DNA from: Druceiella hillmani
Lineage: Eukaryota > Arthropoda > Insecta > Lepidoptera > Hepialidae
NCBI GenBank assembly: GCA_039881145.1
Contig: JAYKKI010000003.1
Location: 9,135,501 to 9,199,500 of the forward strand
Reading direction: 5' to 3'
DNA length: 64,000 bases
The translations under genes and the position numbers were made by a program. The stretch's first letter is position 1. Each line of letters opens with the position of its first letter. Under the pieces are notes generated by a model. It saw nothing but the letters and a program-made list of their open reading frames with translations, ran no database searches and was not told where the DNA came from. This document shows positions 1-10,246 of the stretch, in pieces.

Positions 1-2600
1 AAACATTTTTCCTCCTTGTTCTATAAAGTCATAGTTACATCCTGTTCAAGTAAATCTTTACCCATCCATAGGCTATTTTTAACCTAAATATTGAATGTGA
101 TTGACGATATATGCTATATTTTTCCATTTTTAAGTACGTTTCTTCTTTTAGTCTTCATTGTGCGGTAATTATTTTAAACTCACCTATTTTTAGATTCCAA
201 ATTTCAATATTTTATATAATTTTACTTATTATAATAAATTATTGTCAGTGATGTACAATAAACATAGTGTCTTCTTTATTGAACTTCACTACGGAAAGCA
301 ACTACCCGAATTTTAATTTGAAAAAAAAATAAAGACCTTAATAACGGTGATGTAAAAAACTAAAAATGATTTTATGAATGTGTCTAATTTTTAAGGAACT
401 TGCTACAATTCCTCAAGATCAAATATTTACTCTTTCGTCAATTGCTTTACATCTTGAAATGTTTTTTATTATACGAAATAGAACGTGTAACCATTGAAAC
501 TAAGTACAACTGCCAGAATCTACGTCAGCCTTTAAATAAAAGCTACGTATATATTTATATAAATGCGAAAGTATAAGAGTCGCCGTATTTATTTTTAACC
601 TGCATTAAAATTTAGTTTTATTAAAATCTCGGAGATAGGCGATGCCGATTTTATAAACTCAAAACCGATAGCCGAAAAAAATATTTACACATTTGACCGC
701 AAAAAAATGCAAATAAGTTCAACCATTTTTTTTTGTTAATTTTATGCATGCTTTATTTAGCTATATATATAAACAGACGTTTATTTCAAACTGTCTTAAA
801 ATTGGACTTGGTAATTTAGATTTGCTTATTTTTAATGTTTATCATGTATTTCGTGTTATCATATGTTATGCATGAGTAGGAAACATAATAAGTTTCATAG
901 AATTCCAGGTATCTTATAATGAATAACGTTATATGTAAGAGTTACGTCAGTTTTTAGACTACAAACGTTCGTACAGAAATCGAGGAACTGTAAGATATGG
1001 TCTAATAGAAACAAAAGCAAAAAATTATTAATCAGAGTTAATATTTTATAAGTCTCAAAATGATTTGTTGTTCCCAAACAAAATATAACCATAAAATATG
1101 AACTCACCGAAACACATTTTAGCCCGTAAGGTGTACATTTAGCATTTTCATATTCTTTATTTTTTTCAGATATTGTAAATCAAGAATAATATGTTAACCC
1201 AAAATAGTTGTTACGTTTTTTTCTGCTTCCTTATATAATGGAGTTATTTTTTTCCAAGATGAATTTACGTTCTCGCTAAATATGGCGAATATTCATAATT
1301 TTATTCAATTTATATAAGTGTTCGTATTCTACGACGTACCTATTATGTGGATTTTTTCATGAAAGTAAAAACTCTCAACGGTAACTATATTATTCCATAT
1401 GAAAGAGTTATAAAATATTTTATTTAAACTTTGAATGCTTTAATTTACACAAATTTTTTTCGTATAATTAGCGTGGTTAGACAACATAATTTTCATTGAA
1501 AATTTTGCAATTATGCCAAGTAAAATTTGCACCATAAATATTCCATGTACATTTTGGCATTCAGAAATATATCAAGGTTCATAGTATTTAATTAAATTAT
1601 TCATAAGTATTACTTTTCATAACCTATTTTTCGTAGGCGTAAAAATGTAATGCTTATCAAAATATTATTATATCTTACTATGTGAATATATAAATATGTT
1701 TTCTAGTAAATCTTTCACAGACTCTAAATATAAGTACATGACATAAGTTAGTCAACAATTACTCATGAGCTAATAGAATCTACTTAGCTATGATCATTTT
1801 CTTTTTAATTTCGTTTTATATCGTCAAAATATTTTAGTTATTTAAATATCTGGGATGGGATAGGACACATAATTTTAACAAAAATGACCAATTGAAAACT
1901 AATTATTTCATAGACGGATTCGCGTAACGACAAAAAATGTACATGGTATATCTCTAACATTTTTAGAAACCTGTTCAACCATAGAAAATGCGGAAAAAAA
2001 TTACTCCTACTTTACATGTAAGGCAAGTAATTTAAAACACTCTATTATTCAAGTTTTTATTTAATAACTTTCTAAGCATTTTATGTTTGTATAATCATGC
2101 CGAATTTCAGCATCATAATACTAATAGCTAATAAAACGGCTATGACATATAGACAGATGAAAATGGCTAAATTATAAGGTTTACTAGTTTGGCTACCAAT
2201 CCATAGAAATGGATTAATATTTAAGAAAATGCTTCATAACATTCCATAAACCTTCTGTTGACGATTTACATTATAAGACAATATTGAAAACAATTCTCTT
2301 TACTATTAGATATGTAAACAATTACTGATATCATATGATATATCTAATGTATTCTACATTTTCTTGTAGAAAGTTTACAACTATAAACCTAGTTTTCATT
2401 TTAACACAAGAATTACGCAAAAATAATACTTGAAATATTAATGTATGATTGTTCATTTCCGTAATTCCTATGTCAAATTGAAAACTTATTTTTCAAATAT
2501 AATGTTGAATTGTTTTATTGTACAATTCTTACATTAAAATGGAAACCAAGTTTATAATGCAGACATAAAATGAATTAGAATTAAATGAAATACTAGTCGC
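1..2600. other. AT-rich noncoding stretch, nothing assigned
   Basis: I see only short chance reading frames and homopolymer-rich sequence in this stretch. No terminal repeats, tRNA-like boxes, tandem arrays or recognisable protein fragments were found. The 70-codon minus-strand frame at 895-1107 has low-complexity hydrophobic content and no family signature. Confidence 0.6.
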
Positions 2601-2619
2601 AGTGTCAACACAGATCGTA

Positions 2620-3300
2620 AATATTCCATCTTAAGAAAGCCAGAGGAAAACCATTCTGAGATGAAGAAATGCAAATGTACTCAAAAACATGTTTTGAAGT
2701 GAAAAATTTATCACAACAAGAGCACAAAACGGCTGCTATAATGAGGGAAGAATAAGTCGATGAAACTCATATGCGTTAGTGTGTGAACTCGATAGGCGGC
2801 AAAAATTTAAACCATGATTTTTTCTATGATTGTTGTACCTTTATTTTTTTACCGTAGTGAGCCCGAACATTTCATTGGCTCTCTTTTAGACAGAGAATCG
2901 TGATAAAGTACCACGATTTCAATACCCGTTATAATTAAATCCTAAAATTTTTTCTGTCGACCTTCACATAGGGATAAAAATTGAGTTGAGCACCTCACAT
3001 ATCCTTATTTCTGAATAAAAAGTTTGTAGATTCATCTTGCACTGATCTTATTCATTCTCAAATGTTCATGTAGAATTCTGATTACTACTATTTTTGAAAG
3101 ATCGGTCATTGTTGTTAATTATATTGTCTTCACACGTCTATATTTCAGTGCTTCTTCCTTCGCTAATTTAATATTTTCTTCCGTCATAGCCTCAGATGGT
3201 CATTCTGGATATAGTACACCTGCAATTGATTCTCTTCCTAATTGAAACTGTTTCCCCCATTCTTTCACGATGGAACATGAAGGTGAAATAGCCGTACATA
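2620..3300 (-). pseudogene. Decayed mariner-family transposase
   Basis: The minus strand carries the ordered parts of a mariner transposase, split by stops and frameshifts. From the N-terminal side, the helix-turn-helix linker reads VKEWGKQFQLGRESIAG at about 3275-3225. It is followed by AMTEENIKLAKEEALKYRR (about 3200-3140) and ILHEHLRMNKISAR (about 3080-3038), which matches the conserved 'ILHEHLGMRKVSARWVP' linker of many insect mariners. Further on, LYHDSLSKREPMKCSGS (about 2925-2865) fits the 'YDPESKRQSMEWRHPGS' segment after the first catalytic Asp, and IIEKIMV fits 'SAGKVMA'. The acidic residue of the first catalytic motif appears changed (TGIE where TGDE is usual). The 3' part below 2820 is only weakly recognisable, and no terminal repeats were found. 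It is an old, dead copy. The assignment rests on several collinear motifs read by eye. Confidence 0.72.
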
Positions 3301-3309
3301 ACATTCATA

Positions 3310-3685
3310 CGTTGCTCAATTTTTGGCGTCTACCCTTCCTTTCTTAACTACTTTATCATAATCCGATACTCTATTTTATGCATTTTCAATTTTTAAGTCG
3401 ACAGGTTCACTCTATTTACCAGTACTTTGACAACGAGAAAACTTGGCACAATATGTTTTCGTGATATAAATATGTATCACCGATTAATCTAAAGTGGGTA
3501 GGCCAGAAAATTTTTGACCTTGCGTAGAATATTTATATGGAAATTTAAGAGCGAAAATTAAGTGGTTTTATTTTTTTTTTAAATTATTTATTGACTTATA
3601 TACTTTAATGTATGCAACATATGTATCAAACATATGGCGGACTTATTGCTCCAAAAGTAATTTTTTATGGTCAATCAGAATATCA
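3310..3685. other. AT-rich spacer, nothing assigned
   Basis: Between the mariner relic and the SINE-like head there are no recognisable coding motifs or repeats. The left part could hold the remaining 5' end of the mariner relic, but I cannot recognise its N-terminus or terminal repeat. Confidence 0.45.
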
Positions 3686-3689
3686 GTCC

Positions 3690-3770
3690 AACCCCGCTCA
3701 ACGAGCGGCAGGGAATCGAATCCAGATCCCCGTAGCACACCGCACCGTCATAGGCCGTATGACAATCTAA
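3690..3770 (-). repeat. tRNA-derived SINE-like head (minus strand)
   Basis: On the minus strand GGATTCGATTCC (3723-3712) resembles an RNA polymerase III B box, and ACGGCCTATGACGG (around 3758-3745) is a degenerate A box about 35 bases upstream. The sequence then runs into CTGCCGCTCG and a small GC-rich hairpin. This fits the tRNA-like head of an insect SINE. The plus-strand translation contains 'GRESNPDPRS', a common by-product of such heads. It is not a functional tRNA gene, because no acceptor stem pairs. Confidence 0.45.
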
Positions 3771-3849
3771 CTTACCCCAATGTCGACATGTATTATAAAG
3801 ATACAAAACCTTTTTATTTTAATTTGAATATGTACTTAAATATATAAAA

Positions 3850-4310
3850 AACATCCATTCCCCATCCGCCCATTTCCGAATCCACTGAACCTAAAATTAT
3901 GACGTGGTAGGTTTTTTAGAAACTAATTTGGTTTATAGGAAAATTACAGCGGTAATTCTAAATATCATAAATTTGATTTAATAGGTTTGTTAAAATAGTA
4001 TATATCCCTCAATGTTTACACTTTTTTGTGTACTTCAGTACGTGCATAGGTATTTATACGGTTAAGGTGATAAAATATTTAGATAAACGCGGCGTGAAAT
4101 ACCGTGAAAATAAGAATAAATAAATAAAAGCATAAAAAGTAATTTTTGTATTTAATATATTGCTAATCTACGGAATATATTAATACAATTTTCACCCTTT
4201 GAATGTATAATGTGTGTCATAATACTTACGCGTAAGCAACCTTAGCTCGTTTATTATCAAAAATTAACATGCAGTTTCAAGGAAGGTATAAAGTTATGCA
4301 ATATACTTAC
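3850..4310. other. AT-rich noncoding stretch, nothing assigned
   Basis: No coding motif, tandem repeat or terminal repeat was seen in this stretch. Confidence 0.5.
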
Positions 4311-4640
4311 AATTGATATACAACTGACCGGAGGCAAAGAGCAAAACCTACACCGAATCAGACCCTAGTTGCGACAGTAAACTACTCGCTGGTTGCAATT
4401 AAAACATTCTTTACGACCAACAGCGATAACTTAACACGGAGCTTTTACGTAAAATATACCTATGCGAGCTTTTACCCACGAGGCGAGAATACCTTCATAT
4501 AGGGGTAAGTTGTGTCATAATACACAAGTACGACCCCTATTATGAAAAGCGGATTTAAACCTTTGGCCTGACTGTAGGTCACGTGAAAAGTTTTTTCACG
4601 TGAGTTTTATTATTGAAACCTTCTAAACAAAAGAGAGGTG
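4311..4640. other. Relatively GC-rich noncoding block with a CACGTG hairpin
   Basis: This block is noticeably richer in G and C than its surroundings. Its right part contains a perfect 11-bp-arm hairpin, TCACGTGAAAA / TTTTCACGTGA (4579-4589 and 4593-4603, 3-base loop), with a CACGTG E-box core in each arm. At its left edge the minus strand reads CAATTGTAAGTAT, which resembles a 5' splice donor. No coding potential was recognised. It could be a conserved regulatory element, an untranslated exon or an old repeat; the sequence alone does not decide. Confidence 0.35.
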
Positions 4641-7074
4641 TGCGCCTTAGGTATAGCCTTTAGGTTAGGACACATTGCAACTATTGGATTAGTGGGAAAA
4701 TATCACAGATTTATAATATTTGGAAGCATATAACCTATAAATTTTCGGACAATATCTAGTGAAAATCATAATTACTGACATATATTCCTTTCTTTCTTTC
4801 CATCGTCACTTTTAATAGTTCGAGCGAGATCGTATTTGTTTCATATTCTATCTTAATTCGAAACTGTCACCACGCCTTCATTTTTCATGTGTCCGGAATA
4901 CCATATTGACACGCTTAATTTTCAATTTGTAATTTCAATATTTACACAAATTATTTATTCAAGAATACCCTTAAAAATGGGTAATATACTGCCTTTAAAT
5001 ATGATAGCGTTTCACACAGAAAATTTCCAGCAATTACATTACAAACGTGTGTAACATACGATGTTGATTGTTTTAGTTTAAAATTTAGTCATTATTTATT
5101 GTGAGACATGTATTTCTTCCAGTATTTCAGGTTTAAAATTTTATCTAATTGTTAATATATTCCCAAATCGCAACCATATTTTGGACTTACTTTTTTTATC
5201 ATAATAAGGTGACAAACTTTTGCAAATTTTTAATCGTAAAAATAAAATTATTTATTTTATAATTTTGCTTGCAATTTAACATGATGTGGGAACACTCTGC
5301 CTTTAGTTACATAGAAAACAAATTTACATAAGTTATAAGGTTTTTAGGATTGGGATTTTAAAATAGTTATTTTTATATTATATTATATATTTTTTTCGAT
5401 TATATCACATTTCAGGCTTTACATTTTTGCAGTTATCTACTTGTTTAATATAAGCTAAATTATTTCTATTTCAGAGCTATTTTCAAGTTACCTTTTGATA
5501 TTTCCCAAGTTAAAGCTTTTTATGCGCAGACTTATTTAGCTAATATTTAGAAATTTCCTTTAATTAAATATTATTGAAATATAATTTATTTTATATAAAA
5601 TCTTATTTAAGATGTAAGTACCTGTGCTGTTTTAACAACTAAATTTGATAAGAAAATGTTGAAGCGATTTCCAGTAACTATTAATAAATAAAGATACATT
5701 TAAGTCCACAAAAATACTTTTAATTGTAAATATCAGTTCCTCTTTCCACAAATACTTTCACTTTTTCTAAATAAAAGGGATAAATTACATTTATTTTTCT
5801 ATATAACTTAGAAATTTTTAATTATAATCGTGTATGCATTTATTCACATGAATTAAAAGCAAAAAATATGTGTTTTCAAATTTAACAAAAAGTTTTAGTA
5901 GTGTGAAAAAAAATTTATTAATTTTCATAACTAACACCACGGCAACGCGTTGGTCCGTATCGTATGATTAAGGGGACTAATTTGAAAAAGGTTCAGGTTT
6001 TAATGAAGGTTTCGGAAATTTTAAACAATGTTTATGTTTAAATTTAAAATTTAAACGTATATTCAAATGTTTTCAGATATGTGTTGCCAATGCATTAAGC
6101 CACTCCCCTGAATGTTAGACTCCGCCTTTTAATTATGGTTGTCAAGCATTTATATGTCATCTGCTTCTAATATTTTAAATCTGTGGAAAATATGAATGTA
6201 CTCGAATGTGTTCAAAATTTTAACAAAAAATATGTTAGGCTGTACTTCTTCGGAGAAAGCTAAATAAGTTACCAGAAGTTTACGTAAAGTTTGCCAGAAA
6301 ACTATAGTGATGATTCTAAACTTCATAGTTTCTAAAATATTTACATCTGCGGAAAGTATTTTTGCGCTTTTAAAAGATTTGTTAGTAAATTTCCATATAT
6401 TAATGACAAATTATATTGACATTTTAATTTTTATATTTAATTTAGCGTAACCTAACATAGTTTAGCGCAGTTTAAATTGTCAAGTGATCTTTTTCACTAT
6501 TATATTTACATTTTTTATACTGTCAAGTATCACTGAACAATATTTCTAAGATTCACATAAGTCGTCCTTTTTTGTTTCACAGTTATTGTACCTGTCATAA
6601 TATTTCTTCATACACTCATACGTAAAGCTCAAATGGAACTTATTAAGAGGCAACATAATGACAAGACTTAATTCTGGTAGTTAATATAATTAAGTTTTAA
6701 TATATCTGTTTTATTAAAACAATTGTTGACTTTCTCCACTATTTATTAAAAATTACTCCAAAAATATCACAATTATTGGCTTATATGCGACCAGGCAACT
6801 CAGCTGCGGGTATTTACTTGCAAATGTTTATTATTTATTCATTTTATTAGAGTTATTGTCAAAGTCTATTTTTGTTCTAAAATCATGAAGACACATGAAA
6901 GTCCTCAATAAATCGCTTTTTTGTTAATTTATTAATTATCAATAATAATTTCCGTTCTTGTCCGATTATAATAATTTAAGTGTATATATATTTTTAGAAT
7001 CCTCTTCATGAGTTCTTGACACTGATTATAATCAACAGATTTTACTATAACACAACCATACACATATATATGCA

Positions 7075-7076
<2 letters not shown>
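4641..7076. other. AT-rich noncoding stretch, nothing assigned
   Basis: This stretch holds long runs of A and T, with no reading frame of interest and no repeat I could pair with another part of the window. Confidence 0.55.

Positions 7077-7124
<48 letters not shown>
7077..7124. repeat. (TA)n microsatellite
   Basis: An uninterrupted TA dinucleotide array of about 24 units, flanked by imperfect CATATATA sequence on both sides. Confidence 0.98.
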
Positions 7125-7132
<8 letters not shown>

Positions 7133-7322
7133 TGCATAAAATATTATGTAATTTATTTTCTTCATGTCAGATATTTAATTTAAAATATCATTTATAAGGG
7201 TACCTCATTCAAATGTGTCATTAAGTGGCTATGACGAAAATAATCTTAAATATACAACGCTCCTTTTCATGCAGTCGTGTAAAAAGATGGTGGCATAAAA
7301 ATTAGATTCTACGACATAAAAT

Positions 7323-7594
7323 AAAGAAATTAAAAAGTTTCATAACAAAATTTTGGTGGGTGCATCAGGGTTTTACCATTAAATGATACCAACACTACAT
7401 GACTCACTTTTAATTTAGTAAACCGGTTACTTTAACCGATAATTTAGAACAAGCAATAGGCTATGAATGAAATTGACTGAACACAAATTTAAAAAAATAT
7501 ATGAAATTATTTTCTAGTAAAAATATTGAATCTTTGTACTTCATTTATGAAGACGATATGATTTGCAAATACCGAATGTAACTTTAGACCGATT
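7323..7594 (+). repeat. Dispersed repeat A, copy 1
   Basis: This segment matches the reverse complement of 16879-17111 over most of its length, at roughly 80 percent identity by eye. Shared anchors include AAGAAATTAAAAAGTTTCAT at the left, AGCAATAGGCTAT in the middle and TTTAGACCGATT at the right end. I do not recognise the family and see no coding content or clear terminal repeats. Copies in opposite orientation 9 kb apart indicate a mobile origin. Confidence 0.8.
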
Positions 7595-7599
7595 TAGTA

Positions 7600-7960
7600 A
7601 AATTTCTTCATCCTTGGGAATACGACAGTTATGATATTACTATAGAATATAAATTCTTTATACCATATTATTCGATTATTTTTAAATTATATTATCCTAT
7701 ATTTTATTAACGACACGTGTAATATTTTGTGGCGACATTACGTCATACTTTAATTAAGTAATCGATAGAGTCAAACGAGCTTCAAAACCCTTATCAGCTT
7801 AATTATCCTATTCTAATTCTAATTAGTAAAACGGTTTAATTATTACAGGTAAGACTTTTGTGTCAAATGAGTTTTTTCTTAAGTCGAAACACATTTGCAT
7901 CCATCAATATCAATGAATGAAGCACTAAATCTATTCTTCTCAAGGCTTTTTCTCATAATC
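7600..7960. other. AT-rich spacer before the copia insertion
   Basis: Nothing was recognised. The final five bases before the element (CTTCC, 7961-7965) are the left copy of its target-site duplication. Confidence 0.5.
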
Positions 7961-7965
7961 CTTCC
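7961..7965. repeat. Target-site duplication, left copy (CTTCC)
   Basis: CTTCC immediately precedes the left LTR and recurs immediately after the right LTR, as expected from a staggered integrase cut. Five bases is the usual length for copia elements. Confidence 0.92.
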
Positions 7966-8088
7966 TGTTGTAATGTTAATATCAAAAATATGAAACTAGT
8001 GCTGCCATCTATGTACAACAATGTGTAACTTTACTTTACAAGTAGTTAGTCGTTCTACTGCCTTTGTGTAAAACGTTGTTTAATTATA
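7966..8088 (+). repeat. 5' LTR of the copia element
   Basis: A 123-bp repeat starting TGTTGTAATG and ending TTTAATTATA. It is identical to the 3' LTR except for C at 8062. The right end is fixed by the primer-binding site that follows at once and by the target duplication after the partner LTR. The ends are therefore TG...TA rather than the usual TG...CA, and the LTR is short for the superfamily. Confidence 0.94.
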
Positions 8089-8099
8089 GGTTATGGGCC
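8089..8099 (+). promoter_or_regulatory. Primer-binding site, copia type
   Basis: GGTTATGGGCC lies directly after the LTR. This is the start of the primer-binding site I know from Drosophila copia, which pairs with an internal part of initiator Met-tRNA (a half-tRNA primer) rather than its 3' end. The match weakens after the first 11 bases. Confidence 0.75.
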
Positions 8100-8234
8100 T
8101 TACACTCATAATTTCGCGTTAAATTGTTTTTTTTTGCAATATTATCCAGTGAAAAGGACGTGATAGAACTGTATAGTGACAGACTGTTGTTATTTTGCCG
8201 TATTATCGCAGGGTACATTAAGTGCATCGCAAAA

Positions 8235-8489
8235 ATGACTGCTAACTATCCTGTCAATGTGCCGAAGCTTACGGGGCGCGATAACTACAATGAATGGTGT
8301 TTCGCGGCGGAGAATTTCTTAATTCTTGAAGGCATGAAACATTGTGTCAAGCCAGAATTAAATCAAGAAATAAAAACCTCAGATGACAAAAAAACCAGAG
8401 CGAAATTGATTATGACGATTGACCCGTCATTATACGTTCAAGTGAGAAATGTTTCATCATCCAAAGAATTATGGGAGAAGCTGAAATAA
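8235..8489 (+). pseudogene. gag: copia gag, N-terminal segment ending at a premature stop
   Basis: The chosen ATG at 8235 has an A-rich context and gives MTANYPVNVPKLTGRDNYNE, the usual start of insect copia Gag (a DUF4219-like 'L.G.NY..W' motif). It is followed by the UBN2-type helical region up to SSSKELWEKLK. The frame upstream to 8124 stays open but looks like leader. It ends in TAA at 8487-8489, in the middle of the normal Gag 'WEKL..LF' segment, after which the sequence continues in another frame. Gag would form the particle shell around element RNA in the cytoplasm; this copy could give only a fragment of about 84 residues. Confidence 0.85.
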
Positions 8490-8496
8490 TTATTCG

Positions 8497-9099
8497 ATGA
8501 TTAGTGGATTTTCACGACTGATAAGTCTACTAAGGAATTTGATTTCGATTCGCCGAGAGAATTGCAGTTCGATGACGTCTTACGTGACGCAGATTATTGA
8601 TACAGCACAGAAACTCAGCGGAACAGGTTTTGAAATCAACGATTTATGGACAGGATCATTGCTATTAGCGGGATTGCCTGATCGATTTTCCCCTATGATC
8701 ATGGCAATAGAGCATTCCGGCATTCCTATAACGGCAGATTCCATCAAAACAAAACTGTTGGATATGGATTTGGCAAGTCATGAAGAGAGTGAAGTTAGCG
8801 GTGCATTTGCTATTCAGTCTAAAAAGAAAAACAACACAAATTTGTCTATGGCCAGAAAAAGTAATGTTGGTAGAACTGATATGTCAAATGTAAAACAGAT
8901 AAAATGCTATCGCTGTAAACAAATCGGCCACTACAAAAGTTGGGTTATGAATGCACAATATGAACAAAACAGAGAAATAATTGTTGCTAACAGTGAAAAG
9001 GTGTCAATATTGTGTTCTGGAGATGTGAAAATTACGACTACAACAGAAATCATGATTACGACATTGAAGTACGCAACGTATTATGTGTACCAAGTCTAA
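8497..9099 (+). pseudogene. gag: copia gag, C-terminal segment with damaged zinc knuckle
   Basis: This frame continues Gag after the break near 8490. It runs through ISLLRNLISIRRENCSSMTS and the LLAGLPDRFSPM motif typical of copia Gag, to a CCHC zinc knuckle at about 8908-8950. The knuckle reads CYRCKQIGHYKSWV, so the last Cys of C-x2-C-x4-H-x4-C is Val. Within about 30 bases the sequence already matches the region after the protease (IIVANSEKVSILCSGD), so the DSGA/DTGA active-site block normally found between them is absent. The frame is lost near 9040, where integrase-side coding continues in the frame that is open from 9012. The last 20 or so codons to 9099 are therefore out of register. 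Confidence 0.85.
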
Positions 9100-9779
9100 C
9101 AACAAACTTGTTATCAGTAAGCCAATTGATAATGAATGGTAACAACATCTATTTTAACGAAAGTGGTTGCTCAGTTTACAACAAAAAGAATGACTTGGTC
9201 GCCACAGCAGCGTTAGTCAATGGTGTGTATAAAGTTAATCTGCTAAAACAAGATAGTTTAGCAGCATCAGTTGTGTCGGGAGTAACATGGCATCGCAGAT
9301 TAGGACACATAAACAAAGATTATTTGAATCAGATGAAGAACGACGTCCAAGGTATGTCACTTGATGAAAAAGTTGACATTAGCAAATCTTCCTGTTCGAC
9401 ATGCTGTAAAGGTAAACAATCCAGGTTACCGTTCAAGAGCACTGGTCAGAGAAGCAGTAACTTACTAGATATTGTCCATACGGATATATGTGGACCTATG
9501 GAGAATGTGTCTATAGGTGGCTCAAGATACTTCTTGTTGTTTGTTGACCATCATAGTCGGATGACATTTGTTTATTTTCTGAAACACAAGAATGAGGCTT
9601 TGAAGTATTTTAAGATTTTTAAAGCTCAAGTAGAAAATGATACAAAAAGAACAATCAAAGTATTAAGAAGTGATAATGGGCTGGAGTTCTGCAGTAAAGA
9701 ATTTGAAGATTACCTGAATAGTTTTACAGCAGCACTCCTCAACAAAATGGATTGTGTGAACGATTCAATCGTACAATAG
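9012..9779 (+). pseudogene. pol: copia protease tail and integrase, N-terminal and core part
   Basis: The useful part starts near 9060 with DIEVRNVLCVPSLTTNLLSV, the conserved end of the copia protease region. The integrase zinc-binding domain follows, with WHRRLGH and a CSTC pair (gag_pre-integrs type). The catalytic core shows HTDICGPM with the first Asp and LRSDNGLEF with the second. Around 9722-9740 a short, frame-disrupting deletion removes residues between the second Asp and the PQQNG motif; I estimate seven or eight residues from the usual 35-residue spacing. The rest of this frame, to the stop at 9779, is read out of register. Integrase would insert element cDNA into the genome, and this copy should not support that. 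Confidence 0.87.
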
Positions 9780-10222
9780 TAGAAAAAGCCAGATGTCTAC
9801 TATTTGATGCAGGTTTAGGCAAAGAGTTCTGGGGTGAAGCCACGAATACTGCAGTGTATCTGCAGAATCGAATTGTGGCAGCAGCATTAAACAATATAAA
9901 TCCATATGATCTGTGGACAGGCTCTAAACCTGATACAAGTAATATAAGAATCTTCGGAAGCACTGTTATGGTTCATGTTGCAAAAGAAAAGAGGAAGAAG
10001 TGGGACAAGAAGTCGTCCAAATGTATTCTCATTGGATATCCAGATAATATAAAAGGATACAGAGTATACAATCCAGAAACAAAGACTGTAACAACCAGTA
10101 GAGACGTGATCATCATCGAGAAGGAATCAAATCCTGAGCATCTCATCGAAGTGCAAGTTCAGAATGTTGATTCAGTGGGGAATATAGAGAAGTCTGATGA
10201 TCCCGAATCAAGATCTAGCTAA
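9752..10222 (+). pseudogene. pol: copia integrase, C-terminal part
   Basis: The integrase core resumes here with CERFNRTIVEKARCLLFDAG, which contains the third catalytic residue (Glu of CER), then EFWGEA, AVYLQNR and the conserved 'PYDLWTGSKPD..NIRIFGS' block. The GYPDN..GYRVYNPET element marks the C-terminal domain that joins integrase to reverse transcriptase. The frame ends at TAA 10220-10222. The reverse transcriptase frame starting at 10247 is in the same phase, so a single nonsense codon separates them; in an active relative this would be one polyprotein. Confidence 0.87.
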
Positions 10223-10246
10223 AATTCGCCTGAGCAACATAAGAGT

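Noticed and set aside
3608..3847. 79-codon plus-strand frame with GRESNPDPRS
   Set aside because: The peptide comes from the opposite strand of a tRNA-like SINE head; it is not a protein.
9739..9963. 74-codon minus-strand frame
   Set aside because: Shadow of the integrase segment.
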